DNA from: Hymenobacter artigasi
GTDB lineage: Bacteria; Bacteroidota; Bacteroidia; Cytophagales; Hymenobacteraceae
Direction of reading: 5' to 3'
NCBI RefSeq assembly: GCF_012275535.1
Contig: NZ_JAAVTK010000002.1
Span: forward strand, 62,001 to 126,000
Length of the DNA: 64,000 nt
Shown: piece after piece, positions 29,652 through 38,192 of the stretch
Layout of the letters: each line of letters starts with the position of its first letter
How positions within the stretch are numbered: the stretch's first letter is position 1
Made by a program: the position numbers and the translations under genes
Notes under the pieces: model-generated
Seen by the model: the letters and a program-made list of their open reading frames with translations, nothing else
The model's database searches: none
Told to the model about the DNA's origin: nothing

Positions 29652-29798
29652 GCTGGCGCGCGTCTATGACGCGTGCCGACTGGATTCGAGCCTGTGGCTC
29701 GCTCCAGAACAACCGTTACAACGCCCCGCGCCCGCGCCATTCAATACCCGAGCCACAGGCTCGAACCCAATCGGCACGCGTCATAGACGCGCGCCAGC
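29652..29798. repeat. Palindromic repeat, family C (gltB-gltD gap)
   Basis: Nearly perfect 50-bp arms at 29652-29701 and 29749-29798, starting GCTGGCGCGCGTCTATGACG, with a 47-bp loop. It starts 22 bp after the gltB stop. Same family as 57481-57617 and the decayed 46509-46612. Confidence 0.9.
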
Positions 29799-29823
29799 TT
29801 TATGAATAAAACCACTACCAACC

Positions 29824-31293
29824 ATGCCCAACCCCACCGGTTTCAAAGAATTCTCCCGCGAGCTCCCTTCCAAAGCCACCCCGCAGGAGCGCATCTCCCA
29901 CAACCGCGAGTTTGTGGGCACCTACGCCGAAGACCAGCTCACCCGGCAGGCCGCCCGCTGCATGGATTGCGGCATTCCGTTCTGCCACTCGGGCTGCCCG
30001 CTGGGCAACATCATTCCCGAATTCAACGACGCCGTGCGGGAAGAAAAGTGGGAAGACGCCTACCAGATTCTCAGCGCCACTAATAATTTCCCGGAGTTCA
30101 CCGGCCGCATTTGCCCCGCGCCGTGCGAGGCGGCCTGCGTGCTCAGCATCCACAGCAGCCCGGTGGCCATCGAGGAAATCGAGAAGCACATCATCGAAAT
30201 CGCCTTCGCCAAGGGCTACGTGCAGCCCACGGCTCCGCTGCTGAAATCGGGCAAGACGGTGGCCGTGGTGGGTTCCGGCCCGGCGGGGCTGGCGGCGGCC
30301 GCGCAGCTGGCGCGGGCCGGCCACACCGTCACGGTATTCGAGCGCGACGACCGGCCCGGCGGCCTGCTCCGCTACGGCATCCCCGATTTCAAGCTCGATA
30401 AGTGGGTCATTGACCGGCGCATTCAGTTGCTCGAAGACGACGGCATCGTCTTCCGCTGCGGCGTCGAAATCGGCCGCGACATCTCGGGGGCCGAGCTCAC
30501 CGCCACCTTCGATGCCGTGGTGCTGGCCGGCGGCGCCAGCGTGCCGCGCGACCTGAACATTCCCGGCCGCGAGCTGCCCGGCATCTACTTCGCCATGGAC
30601 TACCTCACCCAGCACAACCGCCGGGTGAGCGAATTAGGCATCGAGGACGATGAAATCTGGGTGGAAGGCCAGGATGTGGTGGTGATTGGCAGCGGCGACA
30701 CCGGCTCCGACTGCGTGGGCACGGCCAACCGCCAGCGGGCCCGCTCGGTCACGCAGTTTGCTCTCATGCACCAGCCCGGCACTGAGCGCCCCGCCCACAC
30801 GCCCTGGCCGCAGGAGCCCCACATTTTCCGCAGCAGCACCTCGCACGAGGAAGGCTGCCAGCGCTACTGGGGCATCAACACCAAAGCGTTTTTAGCTGAT
30901 GAGGCCGGCAACCTCCGCGCCCTGCTCGTGAGCGACGTGACCTGGGAAACAGACGTCATGGGCCGCCGCATCCGCTTCGAGGAAGTGCCCGACTCCGACC
31001 GCGAAATCCCCTGCCAGCGCGTGCTGCTGGCCCTGGGCTTCACCGGCCCCCGCATAACCGGCCTGCTCACCGAACTAGGCGTGGCCCTCGACGAGCGCGG
31101 CAACGTGCGCGCCGACGAACAAGCCTACCGCACCTCCCGCCCCAACGTGTTCGTGGCTGGCGACATGCGCCGCGGCCAGTCGCTGGTCGTCTGGGCCATC
31201 TCGGAAGGCCGCGAGGCGGCGCGGGAAGTCGACGTGTTCCTGACGGGTAAGACGGCCCTGCCGAGCAAGAATGCGGTGGGGATGTTTGCGTGA
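29824..31293 (+). CDS. gltD: Glutamate synthase small subunit
   Basis: 489 residues. The N-terminal 4Fe-4S motifs are [17 protein letters not shown] and [10 protein letters not shown]. The FAD site is [19 protein letters not shown] with [20 protein letters not shown]; the NADPH site is [19 protein letters not shown]. The C-terminal GATG-type motif is [20 protein letters not shown]. It passes electrons from NADPH to GltB. The ATG at 29824 gives a full-length N-terminus ([16 protein letters not shown]). Confidence 0.97.
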   Translation: MPNPTGFKEFSRELPSKATPQERISHNREFVGTYAEDQLTRQAARCMDCGIPFCHSGCPLGNIIPEFNDAVREEKWEDAYQILSATNNFPEFTGRICPAPCEAACVLSIHSSPVAIEEIEKHIIEIAFAKGYVQPTAPLLKSGKTVAVVGSGPAGLAAAAQLARAGHTVTVFERDDRPGGLLRYGIPDFKLDKWVIDRRIQLLEDDGIVFRCGVEIGRDISGAELTATFDAVVLAGGASVPRDLNIPGRELPGIYFAMDYLTQHNRRVSELGIEDDEIWVEGQDVVVIGSGDTGSDCVGTANRQRARSVTQFALMHQPGTERPAHTPWPQEPHIFRSSTSHEEGCQRYWGINTKAFLADEAGNLRALLVSDVTWETDVMGRRIRFEEVPDSDREIPCQRVLLALGFTGPRITGLLTELGVALDERGNVRADEQAYRTSRPNVFVAGDMRRGQSLVVWAISEGREAAREVDVFLTGKTALPSKNAVGMFA

Positions 31294-31329
31294 GAGCTTA
31301 TCACTGAATGGGATTAAAACCCATATCTA

Positions 31330-31902
31330 TTAATTAGCGCTAATAGCTTGCTGTTGGCAATTTTCAATGATAAGTTGCCGGTTGCGCTCCGCATTTTTTT
31401 CTCGCATTAGGGCGAATGTGCGCGCTACGCCATACTCGTCACAATTACGAACAATGGCCAGCTTAGAACTATCGAAAGAGCAAACTAAGCCAGACCGCCT
31501 ATCAAAGAATATGCGCAATGGCAGCGGGGAATGTCCTTCACGGCCTTTATCCCTGTCGATATAATCAACGAAAGCGCTTACTTGGCCTTTATGGGTAAAT
31601 ACCAATCGCACACAATCGTCCCGAAAATCCGGCCCATTCCAAGAACATCCAGTGACGTACAAAATGACATCTCGGGTATTGTTGTCTGAATCATCATAGA
31701 AATAATAGAGACTGTCCCAAGCAAAACCAGTCATTCTAGCTACGTCAATGACTTTGTAATCTCCAAGATTACGGCCTACAGCTTGAACTACCGTTTGGAA
31801 TTTATTAGCAAAAGCTGGTGCATTTGTCCATTCTTCCTCTTGTTTAACGCAGGCTGGAGAAATACAAAGCAACAGGCAAATCGAAAGGTATTTCAGTCGC
31901 AT
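31330..31902 (-). CDS. Hypothetical lipoprotein
   Basis: 190 residues. The signal peptide ends in SICLLLCISPACVKQEEE, with Cys18 as a likely lipidation site. The mature part contains YFYDDSDNNTRDVILYVTGC and FTHKGQVSAFVDYIDRDKG, but no domain that I recognise. It is lower in GC than gltD, with which it is convergent (36 bp between stops). Probably anchored to the inner or outer membrane; role unknown. Confidence 0.7.
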   Translation of the reverse strand: MRLKYLSICLLLCISPACVKQEEEWTNAPAFANKFQTVVQAVGRNLGDYKVIDVARMTGFAWDSLYYFYDDSDNNTRDVILYVTGCSWNGPDFRDDCVRLVFTHKGQVSAFVDYIDRDKGREGHSPLPLRIFFDRRSGLVCSFDSSKLAIVRNCDEYGVARTFALMREKNAERNRQLIIENCQQQAISAN

Positions 31903-31984
31903 TAGTCACAGTATTTAGCCCCTATCTTTGAAATACTCGCGTTTGGTATGTCCCCTAGCCCAACGGCACTCTTTGTAAAAAGAG

Positions 31985-32014
31985 AAGCCCGGCTGCCTAG
32001 GAACAGTCGGGCTT
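31985..32014. terminator. Stem-loop, possible terminator
   Basis: 11-bp stem AAGCCCGGCTG / CAGTCGGGCTT (one G-T pair) with an 8-nt loop. On the minus strand it is followed by CTCTTTTTAC, so it could end minus-strand transcripts coming from the SulP gene. Confidence 0.5.
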
Positions 32015-32060
32015 CGAGAAGTGTGGGGGTTATGAAGCAACCCTTTACTTCTTGGCAAAG

Positions 32061-32180
32061 ATGAAAAAGGACAGCGCGAAAAAACTACTTCAAACGGTCT
32101 GCAAAGCTGTTTTGATTGGAGTGGCCAGCGGAGTAGGTAAGGCAATTGGCCTTTTCTTGCTCACGCAGCTGCTTCGGTAG
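32061..32180 (+). CDS. 39-residue small amphipathic or membrane peptide
   Basis: The ATG at 32061 opens 39 codons to TAG at 32178-32180. The peptide starts MKKDSAKKLLQTVCKAVLIG, then VASGVGKAIGLFLLTQLLR: a Lys-rich N-terminus, a glycine-patterned hydrophobic core (IGVASGVGKAIGLFLL, small-xxx-small spacing) and a C-terminal Arg. That is a shape typical of small membrane proteins, type I toxin peptides or leaderless bacteriocins. A terminator hairpin with a T-run begins 5 bp after the stop, which supports a real, separate transcript. No clear ribosome-binding site is visible, as is usual in this phylum. Function unknown. Confidence 0.5.
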   Translation: MKKDSAKKLLQTVCKAVLIGVASGVGKAIGLFLLTQLLR

Positions 32181-32184
32181 TTGG

Positions 32185-32217
32185 TAAGGCAGTCGGGTCG
32201 TGCGCCTGGCTGCCTTA
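32185..32217 (+). terminator. Terminator after the small peptide gene
   Basis: 8-bp stem TAAGGCAG (32185-32192) / CTGCCTTA (32210-32217) with a 17-nt loop, followed by a T-run. It is placed right after the 39-codon frame on the plus strand. Confidence 0.7.
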
Positions 32218-32304
32218 TTTTTTACAACCTTGATGTAAATATACACGGCCGGCCAACAATTAGTTATGAAGGCGAGCCGTACAATTTCTTTTTTGCGCCC
32301 AGCC

Positions 32305-33849
32305 TCAATATGCCCGGTTCGCGCCCGCCACCAAATACAGCGGGTCATCCTCAATATTCACATCAACAAGCGCCCCCGCGTTGCCCAGTAGCTGGCGGCA
32401 GTCGGGGCTGAGGTGGCGTAGATGCAGGGTTTTGCCGGCGCGGTGGTAGCGCTCGGTGAGCTTGTGAAGGGCGTCGAGGGCCGACATATCGGCCACCCGG
32501 CTTTCGCGGAAATCCACGATGACTTCGGCCGGGTCGGTGGCCACGTCGAACTTCTCGCCGAAGGCCTGCACCGAGCCGAAGAAGAGCGGCCCGTAGATTT
32601 CGTAGTGCTTCACGCCGGCCGCGTCTATGTGGTGGCGGGCCCGGATGCGCTTGGCATTCTCCCAGGCAAAGGCCAGCGCCGACACCACCACGCCCAGCAG
32701 CACGGCCAGCGCCAGGTTCTGCGAAATGGCGGTTACGGCCGTCACGAGCAGCATTACCAACACGTCGGTGAGCGGCATACGGCGCAGGATGCGCAGGCTG
32801 GCCCACTCAAACGTGCCGATGACCACCATAAACATCACGCCCACCAGCGCGGCCAGCGGGAGCCGCTCAATTACGGGCGCGCCCACCACCACGAACAACG
32901 CCAGCGCCACGGCCGACACCACGCCCGAAAGCCGCCCGCGCCCGCCGGACTCCAGGTTCACCATCGTCTGCCCAATCATGGCGCAGCCGCCCATGCCGCC
33001 CGTCAGGCCCGAGGCCACGTTGGCCAGGCCCTGGGCCACGCAGTCCTGGTTGCCCCGGCCGCGCGAGTCGGTCATCTCATCCACCACGGTGAGGGTGAGC
33101 AGGCTTTCGGTGAGGCCCACCAGCGCCATGATGATGGAATAAGGCAGCACAAGGGCCAGCGTGGCCCAGCTCAGCGGCACCTGCGGCAGGTGCAGCGTGG
33201 GCAGCCCGCCCGCGATGGAGGCAATGTCGCCTACGGCCTTGGTTTGCAGTCCGCCAAAAATGACCAGCGCCGACACCGTCACAATGGCCACCAGCGAGGC
33301 CGGCACCGCCTTGGTGAGGCGGGGCAGGAAATACACGATGGCCATGGTGAGGGCCACCAGCCCGGCCATCAGCAGCAGGGGCGTACCCATGAGCCAATGC
33401 TCGGCCCCGGCCGCGTCGCGCACCTTAAACTGCTCCAACTGCGCCATAAAGATGATAACGGCCAATCCATTAACGAAGCCATATACCACCGGCTGCGGCA
33501 CCAGTCGGATAAACTTGCCCAGCCGCAGCAGCCCGATGGCAATCTGAATCAGGCCCATCAGCGCCACGGCCACAAACAGGTATTCGACGCCGTGCTGCGC
33601 CACCAGACTCACAATAACGACGGCCACCGAGCCGGCCGCGCCGGAAATCATGCCCGGACGGCCACCGAAAACACTCGTAATCAGGCAAATAATAAACGCT
33701 GAGCCAATGCCCACCAACGGGCTGATGTGGGCCAGCAGCGCAAACGCCACCACCTCGGGCACCAGCGCCAGCGCGGTGGTGAGGCCGGCCAGGATTTCGT
33801 TTTTAGCGTTGCGTCGGTACTGTGATAAATAGGAAGAAACAGAAGTCAT
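32305..33849 (-). CDS. SulP-family anion transporter with STAS domain
   Basis: 514 residues from the ATG at 33849 (MTSVSSYLSQYRRNAKNEIL); an in-frame start 7 codons upstream is possible. About 10-12 membrane segments follow with the SulP landmarks LAGLTTALALVPEVVAFALL, GGRPGMISGAAGSVAVV and SGLTGGMGGCAMIGQTMVN. A C-terminal STAS domain (about 415-505) has VIVDFRESRVADMSALDAL. SulP proteins move sulfate, bicarbonate or other anions with H+ or Na+. The substrate cannot be read from the sequence, and neither sulfate-assimilation nor carbonic-anhydrase genes are nearby. Confidence 0.93.
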   Translation of the reverse strand: MTSVSSYLSQYRRNAKNEILAGLTTALALVPEVVAFALLAHISPLVGIGSAFIICLITSVFGGRPGMISGAAGSVAVVIVSLVAQHGVEYLFVAVALMGLIQIAIGLLRLGKFIRLVPQPVVYGFVNGLAVIIFMAQLEQFKVRDAAGAEHWLMGTPLLLMAGLVALTMAIVYFLPRLTKAVPASLVAIVTVSALVIFGGLQTKAVGDIASIAGGLPTLHLPQVPLSWATLALVLPYSIIMALVGLTESLLTLTVVDEMTDSRGRGNQDCVAQGLANVASGLTGGMGGCAMIGQTMVNLESGGRGRLSGVVSAVALALFVVVGAPVIERLPLAALVGVMFMVVIGTFEWASLRILRRMPLTDVLVMLLVTAVTAISQNLALAVLLGVVVSALAFAWENAKRIRARHHIDAAGVKHYEIYGPLFFGSVQAFGEKFDVATDPAEVIVDFRESRVADMSALDALHKLTERYHRAGKTLHLRHLSPDCRQLLGNAGALVDVNIEDDPLYLVAGANRAY

Positions 33850-34013
33850 AAACAACCAGGGAAAAGGCAAAAGAAAAGCCGCACGCTTCCGGCGGGAAGC
33901 GGCGGCACCAGGGTTTCGGGCCAGTCCTCAGGGTGGGGTGAGCTTGAAAATAGCGGGGATAAAGGAGGGCATATCTGCCTGCAAAGGTAAGGCCGCCAAG
34001 TTTAGGGCATAAA

Positions 34014-34055
34014 ACAGAACGTCATGCCTCGACTTCGCTCGGCATGACGTTCTGT
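34014..34055. repeat. Short palindrome, family B (minimal form)
   Basis: Perfect 15-bp arms ACAGAACGTCATGCC (34014-34028) and GGCATGACGTTCTGT (34041-34055) with a 12-nt loop. It lies 17 bp from the stop codon of the 34073 gene on its 3' side. Related to 40846-40962 and 53932-53988. Confidence 0.85.
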
Positions 34056-34072
34056 ATAGGCCGAACGTTCAC

Positions 34073-35080
34073 CTAAAACACCGCTTTCACAATGGCGAAG
34101 CGCGGCGCGGTAGCCGTGTACGGGTACAGCACGTAGGCATCGGAGCCGCGCTTGGTGATTGTGGTGGGGCTGACGGCGCCCGTGGCGAAGCTGCCCGTGG
34201 CGGTGGTCGTGGCCCAGGCATCGGCGCTGGTCATGCGGTACACCGTGCGCTGGTTGCCGGCCACTACGAGCAGCGTGGTGGGGTCGGTTAGCAGCAGCCC
34301 ATCGGCCCCCACAAGGCTTTGTGCTTTGCTCACCGTGGTGAAGCCGGCGGGGTTGCTGATGGGCACTTTAAACAGGGTGCCATCGCTGGTTTTGGCTGTG
34401 AGCAGGTAGCCATCGGGATGGTACACGATGCCATTCAGGCCGAAGCCAGTACCGCCGCTCAACTGCGCATTCTCCAGAAATACGGTTGCATTACCCTGCA
34501 AATCGACTTTGTAGATGATGGGCGACATGCTGTCGGTGATGTAGGCGTTGCCGTCTTTGTCCACGGCAATGTCGTTGGCAAAGTGCGCGCCCGTGGGCCG
34601 CAGGCCGCCCAAATCGACGTAGCTGGTGAGCGCGCCGGTGCCGGTATTGAAGATGGCCAGAGCGGCCAGCTTGCCTTTAGTGGGCGCATTCACCACGCTG
34701 GGATTGAAGCCGTTGTCGGACACGGCGGCCAGCAGGCGCTGGCGGCCGGCGTCGAGGTTGAGGCCGATGGTAGAAATCAGGCGGGAATCCTTGCCGAACT
34801 CCGTGTAGGTGCTGTCGTCGCGCACGGTACCAATGGTGCCCTTGGTGCGGGAGCTCACGTAAAAGCGCTTATTCGCCTCGTCGTACTGAATGCCTTCGGG
34901 CGAGAGCGCCGGCTGCGGCACCGAGATGCGAGCAGGCGCGGCGGGCTCGGCCGCCACCAGCTCAGAGTCTTTGGAGCAGCCGGGCAGCAGCCCCAGCAGG
35001 CCCGCCGCCAGGGCCGTGAGGCGCACAACGCGCGGCAAAGTAGCCAGCCCGGTCGGGGCCGCAAATGATTGGGTAGTCAT
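34073..35080 (-). CDS. SMP-30/NHL-like beta-propeller lipoprotein
   Basis: 335 residues. A long signal ends in GLLGLLPGCSKDSELVA, with lipobox LPGC (Cys at about 35). The mature protein shows propeller repeats: LSPEGIQYDEANKRFYVSSR, HFANDIAVDKDGNAYITDS, LNGIVYHPDGYLLTAKTSDG and VGADGLLLTDPTTLLVVAG. Such proteins resemble SMP-30/gluconolactonase-type or NHL domains; enzymatic residues cannot be assigned. It is probably a periplasmic lipid-anchored sensor or hydrolase of unknown substrate. It has its own AT-rich upstream region of about 160 bp. Confidence 0.8.
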   Translation of the reverse strand: MTTQSFAAPTGLATLPRVVRLTALAAGLLGLLPGCSKDSELVAAEPAAPARISVPQPALSPEGIQYDEANKRFYVSSRTKGTIGTVRDDSTYTEFGKDSRLISTIGLNLDAGRQRLLAAVSDNGFNPSVVNAPTKGKLAALAIFNTGTGALTSYVDLGGLRPTGAHFANDIAVDKDGNAYITDSMSPIIYKVDLQGNATVFLENAQLSGGTGFGLNGIVYHPDGYLLTAKTSDGTLFKVPISNPAGFTTVSKAQSLVGADGLLLTDPTTLLVVAGNQRTVYRMTSADAWATTTATGSFATGAVSPTTITKRGSDAYVLYPYTATAPRFAIVKAVF

Positions 35081-35241
35081 AACAAGCAGGAATAATGGTC
35101 AATGAATGAGCAGTTTGCTTGTACGAAGCCCAACAGGGCGCGGCTGCCCAAAAAGGAGCTAATTCAGTCTAAACGGCATTAAAAGCGCATTAAAACCCGG
35201 CATTCTACTACGCCCGGCCAGCGGCGGCTCGCTTCGGCCCC

Positions 35242-36444
35242 CTACCCTATCGCCCGCTGCACCCAGGGCTTGAGGCCCGGCACCCGCGCCAGACGCACGG
35301 CCGCGTTCACCAGCCACGCTTTGTTGCTGAGGAAGCGCATGAGGCGGTAGCTCTGGGCCAGCTTCCGGCCAATTTTGTCGGCCACCCGCGCATCATATTC
35401 CCGCATGAGTTCGGCGCTGAAATCCTGCTTCGCAAAGCAGGCCGCTGCCTGCGTCCCGGCCAATATTCCGCTCTGAATGGCTGTGTCGATGCCGTGGCCC
35501 TGCAAGGGGTCGATGAGCGAGGCCGCATCGCCGCAAAGCATAAACCGGCGGCCGCTGATGCTGCGCACCCGCCCGCCCCCCAGCGGCAGGCCAAAGCCCA
35601 CAATCGGCCCCAGCGCCCGCGCCTGGGCGAAGCGGCCGGCCAGCTCGGGGTGCGTGGCCAGCACCCGCGTCAGCGTTTCCTTCAGGTCTACTTTGTGCTG
35701 CGACACGATTTCGGCCAGCATGCCCAGGCCCACGTTGTAGCGCCCCCCGCCCACCGGAAACAGCCACACGTAGCCGGCCAGGTAGTCGCTGCTGAGAAAA
35801 AACTCGGTGGTGCCGCTGCTGGCCCCGCCCACGTTTTCGTAGTAGGCCCGCACGCCGGCGCAGTGGTGGGCGCGGTCGAGCGGCGCGGGCAGCAGCTTGC
35901 GGCCCACGGCCGAGTTGGCCCCATCGCAGCCGATGACTAGCTGTGCGGTGATTTCGCGGCCCTCGGTGGTTGTCAGGCGGGCGTGGTCGGGCTCGATTTG
36001 CAGGGTTTTGAGGCCGGTGTTTTCGAGAATTTCGGTGGCTGAATGCTGGCGCACCAGCGCCAGCAGGGCCGCGTCGAACGTTTCGCGGGGGCTGTTGAAG
36101 CTGGGCAGCGTCCATTGCAGCGTGAGGCTGGTGCCGCTGGGAGCCACCAGGCGGGAGTCGCGCACATCATCGCGCGGCTGCAGCTGCCAAAGCGCCTCCA
36201 CAAACGCCGGGTCGAGCTGGCGCAGGGCTTTGAAGGCCTGGCCGGGAATGGCATCGCCGCACACTTTATCGCGCGGGAACCGGGCTTTATCCAACAGGGC
36301 CACGCGCAGGCCACTGTGGCGCAAAGCCAGCGCGCAGGCCGCGCCGGCCGGCCCGGCACCAACGATGGCCACGTCGTAATCAAAGGGGGAAGAAACAGGC
36401 ACGAGCCCAAAGGTAGCAGCCGCGCCCGGGCAGTGGGCCGCCAC
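35242..36444 (-). CDS. FAD-dependent reductase, geranylgeranyl-reductase-like
   Basis: 400 residues in the longest form. The FAD-binding motif is YDVAIVGAGPAGAACALAL; FPRDKVCGDAIPG is the conserved segment of the geranylgeranyl-reductase group. GCDGANSAVGRKLLP and MLCGDAASLIDPLQGHGIDT complete the fold. The family reduces isoprenoid double bonds or hydroxylates aromatic rings; in Bacteroidota such genes often relate to menaquinone or flexirubin-type pigment metabolism, but the substrate is unknown here. The ATG at 36444 leaves an odd 20-residue leader; a GTG at 36402, which gives VPVSSPFDYDVAIVG, fits the family better. Divergent from the GAF gene. Confidence 0.85.
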   Translation of the reverse strand: MAAHCPGAAATFGLVPVSSPFDYDVAIVGAGPAGAACALALRHSGLRVALLDKARFPRDKVCGDAIPGQAFKALRQLDPAFVEALWQLQPRDDVRDSRLVAPSGTSLTLQWTLPSFNSPRETFDAALLALVRQHSATEILENTGLKTLQIEPDHARLTTTEGREITAQLVIGCDGANSAVGRKLLPAPLDRAHHCAGVRAYYENVGGASSGTTEFFLSSDYLAGYVWLFPVGGGRYNVGLGMLAEIVSQHKVDLKETLTRVLATHPELAGRFAQARALGPIVGFGLPLGGGRVRSISGRRFMLCGDAASLIDPLQGHGIDTAIQSGILAGTQAAACFAKQDFSAELMREYDARVADKIGRKLAQSYRLMRFLSNKAWLVNAAVRLARVPGLKPWVQRAIG

Positions 36445-36508
36445 GTGGGTGGCCCGGCCACATTTTCGGCGGCTTTGCGTATATTCATCTGCACTTCATT
36501 TCCTGGCC

Positions 36509-37213
36509 TTGACTGCTCTACCGAACATCCTGCTCCCGGCCGATGACGCGGCCCGCCTCCAGGCCCTCAGCCGCTACCAGCTGCTGGACGCGCACCGCGA
36601 ACAAATTCTCGACGATGTGGTGGCCGCCACGGCCCGGCTCTTCGACGTTTCCACCGCTATGCTCTCCATCGTGGAGAAAGACCAGGTGCTGGTGAAAGCG
36701 CCCTACAACCTGCCCGTGCCCATCGAGCGCATCCCCCGCGAGCAAAGCCTGTGCTCAGCCACCATTCTGCAACACGACACGGCCGTGTTCGAAGACCTCG
36801 ACCAGAAGAGCGCGCCTGGCGTCGATATTTCCCTTATCCTGCAGCTGGGCCTGCATTTTTACGCCGGCCACAACCTGCGCACGCCCGAGGGCTACAACAT
36901 TGGTACGCTCTGCCTCTTCGATGGCCCGCCCCGGCACTTCCCCCCCGCCGAGCGTCATTTGCTGGCCCAGCTGGCCGGCCTGGTGATGCACCTGCTGGAG
37001 CTGCGCCGCATTATGGGGCCCCATTCCGGTCTCACGGCCCTGCTCTGGGGCACCATCTACCGCAGCATGAGCGAGCAGCTGGCGGCGCTCAGCAACCTGA
37101 CCCGGGACTCCGCTTCGGCGGCCAGCCCCCTTGCCCCGGCCGTGGCCCGGGAAGCGGGCAGCATCGTGGCCAACCTCGACCAGCTGGTAACGGCCACTAT
37201 GCGACGCCGGTAG
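36509..37213 (+). CDS. GAF-domain protein (tandem copy 1)
   Basis: 234 residues from a TTG at 36509 that aligns with the start of its neighbour (LTALPNILLPADDAARLQAL). An upstream in-frame start at 36449 would overlap the reductase promoter and has no counterpart in the paralogue. Almost the whole protein is one GAF domain (about 15-170: ATARLFDVSTAMLSIVEKDQ, EQSLCSATILQHDTAVFEDL, FYAGHNLRTPEGYN), followed by a helical tail. GAF domains bind small ligands or chromophores. No output domain is attached, so it may be a stand-alone sensor acting through a partner. The next gene is a close paralogue. Confidence 0.8.
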   Translation: MTALPNILLPADDAARLQALSRYQLLDAHREQILDDVVAATARLFDVSTAMLSIVEKDQVLVKAPYNLPVPIERIPREQSLCSATILQHDTAVFEDLDQKSAPGVDISLILQLGLHFYAGHNLRTPEGYNIGTLCLFDGPPRHFPPAERHLLAQLAGLVMHLLELRRIMGPHSGLTALLWGTIYRSMSEQLAALSNLTRDSASAASPLAPAVAREAGSIVANLDQLVTATMRRR

Positions 37214-37428
37214 CCGCGCTGTTGGGCAGCCGGAGAATTATCCCGGCCCGGTTGGGGTTCACGTAGAAGAAGCCGTAACCCGCCCGGCGCTGCCGCGCAA
37301 CCCTGAACCCCTGCCCGGGGTACAAGCCAATACCACTGGCTCGGCGGTACGGCGGTAGCAGCATCCGCCTCCCGGCCAGCCGGCGCCATTCGTTTCTTGC
37401 TGGCCGCTCCCTCTTACCCTCTTTTATT

Positions 37429-38139
37429 TTGGTTGATAATTCTATTTCCCTGATACCGGCCAACGACGAGGCCCGCCTGCACGCCCTCGAAGGCTACCAC
37501 CTGCTGGATGCGCGCAGCGAAAAAGTGCTCGATGACGTGGTGGCCGCCACGGCCCGGCTCTTCGGCGTGTCCAATGCCATGCTCTCCATCGTGGAGAAAG
37601 ACCAGGTGCTGGTGAAAGCGCCCTACAACCTGCCCGTGGCCATTGAGCGCATCCCCCGCGAGCAAAGCCTGTGCTCGGCCACCATTCTGCAACACGACAC
37701 GGCCGTGTTCGAAGACCTCAACCAGACCAGCGCCCCCGGCGTCGATATTTCCCTGCTGCAGCAGCTGGGCCTGAGCTTTTATGCCGGCCACAACCTGCGC
37801 ACGCCCGAGGGCTACAACCTTGGCTCGCTGTGCGTGTACGACGGCCCGCCCCGGCAGTTTGCGCCCGTCGAGCGCGCCCTGCTGGCCACCCTGGCCGGCC
37901 TGGTGATGCGCCTGCTGGAGCTGCGCCGCACCCTGGGCGCGCACGCCGATAGCACCGCCGTGCTCTGGGACCCCGTGTACCGCGCCATTGGCGGGCAGCT
38001 GGCGCGCCTTAGCGCCCTGGCCGAGCGCACCACGCCCCCCGGCGGCCCCGCCCAGCTCACCGAGTCCGTGGTGGCCGAAGTGCAGGGCATCGCCGATGTG
38101 GTTGACCAGTTTGTGGCCGCCACGCTGAAGCGGGTGTAG
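37429..38139 (+). CDS. GAF-domain protein (tandem copy 2)
   Basis: 236 residues, TTG start at 37429 (MVDNSISLIPANDEARLHAL). It is a tandem paralogue of the preceding gene: long identical stretches such as SIVEKDQVLVKAPYNLPV and IPREQSLCSATILQHDTAVF are kept even at the DNA level. Differences concentrate in the C-terminal helical tail and at ligand-side positions (DVS to GVS, IGTLCLFDG to LGSLCVYDG). The 215-bp gap between the copies has no gene. The duplication is recent enough for gene conversion to be possible. Role unknown; probably intracellular signalling or redox sensing. Confidence 0.8.
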   Translation: MVDNSISLIPANDEARLHALEGYHLLDARSEKVLDDVVAATARLFGVSNAMLSIVEKDQVLVKAPYNLPVAIERIPREQSLCSATILQHDTAVFEDLNQTSAPGVDISLLQQLGLSFYAGHNLRTPEGYNLGSLCVYDGPPRQFAPVERALLATLAGLVMRLLELRRTLGAHADSTAVLWDPVYRAIGGQLARLSALAERTTPPGGPAQLTESVVAEVQGIADVVDQFVAATLKRV

Positions 38140-38192
38140 CCCTTGAGCGCGGGGACGGTGTACTTTTGCCCCGTTTCCGTGTTTGCATCATT

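Noticed and set aside
29652..29798. TTCGAGCC-type motifs in the family C repeat as tRNA T-arms
   Set aside because: No acceptor stem, anticodon arm or CCA-type end can be formed; the sequence is a simple palindrome repeated at 57481.
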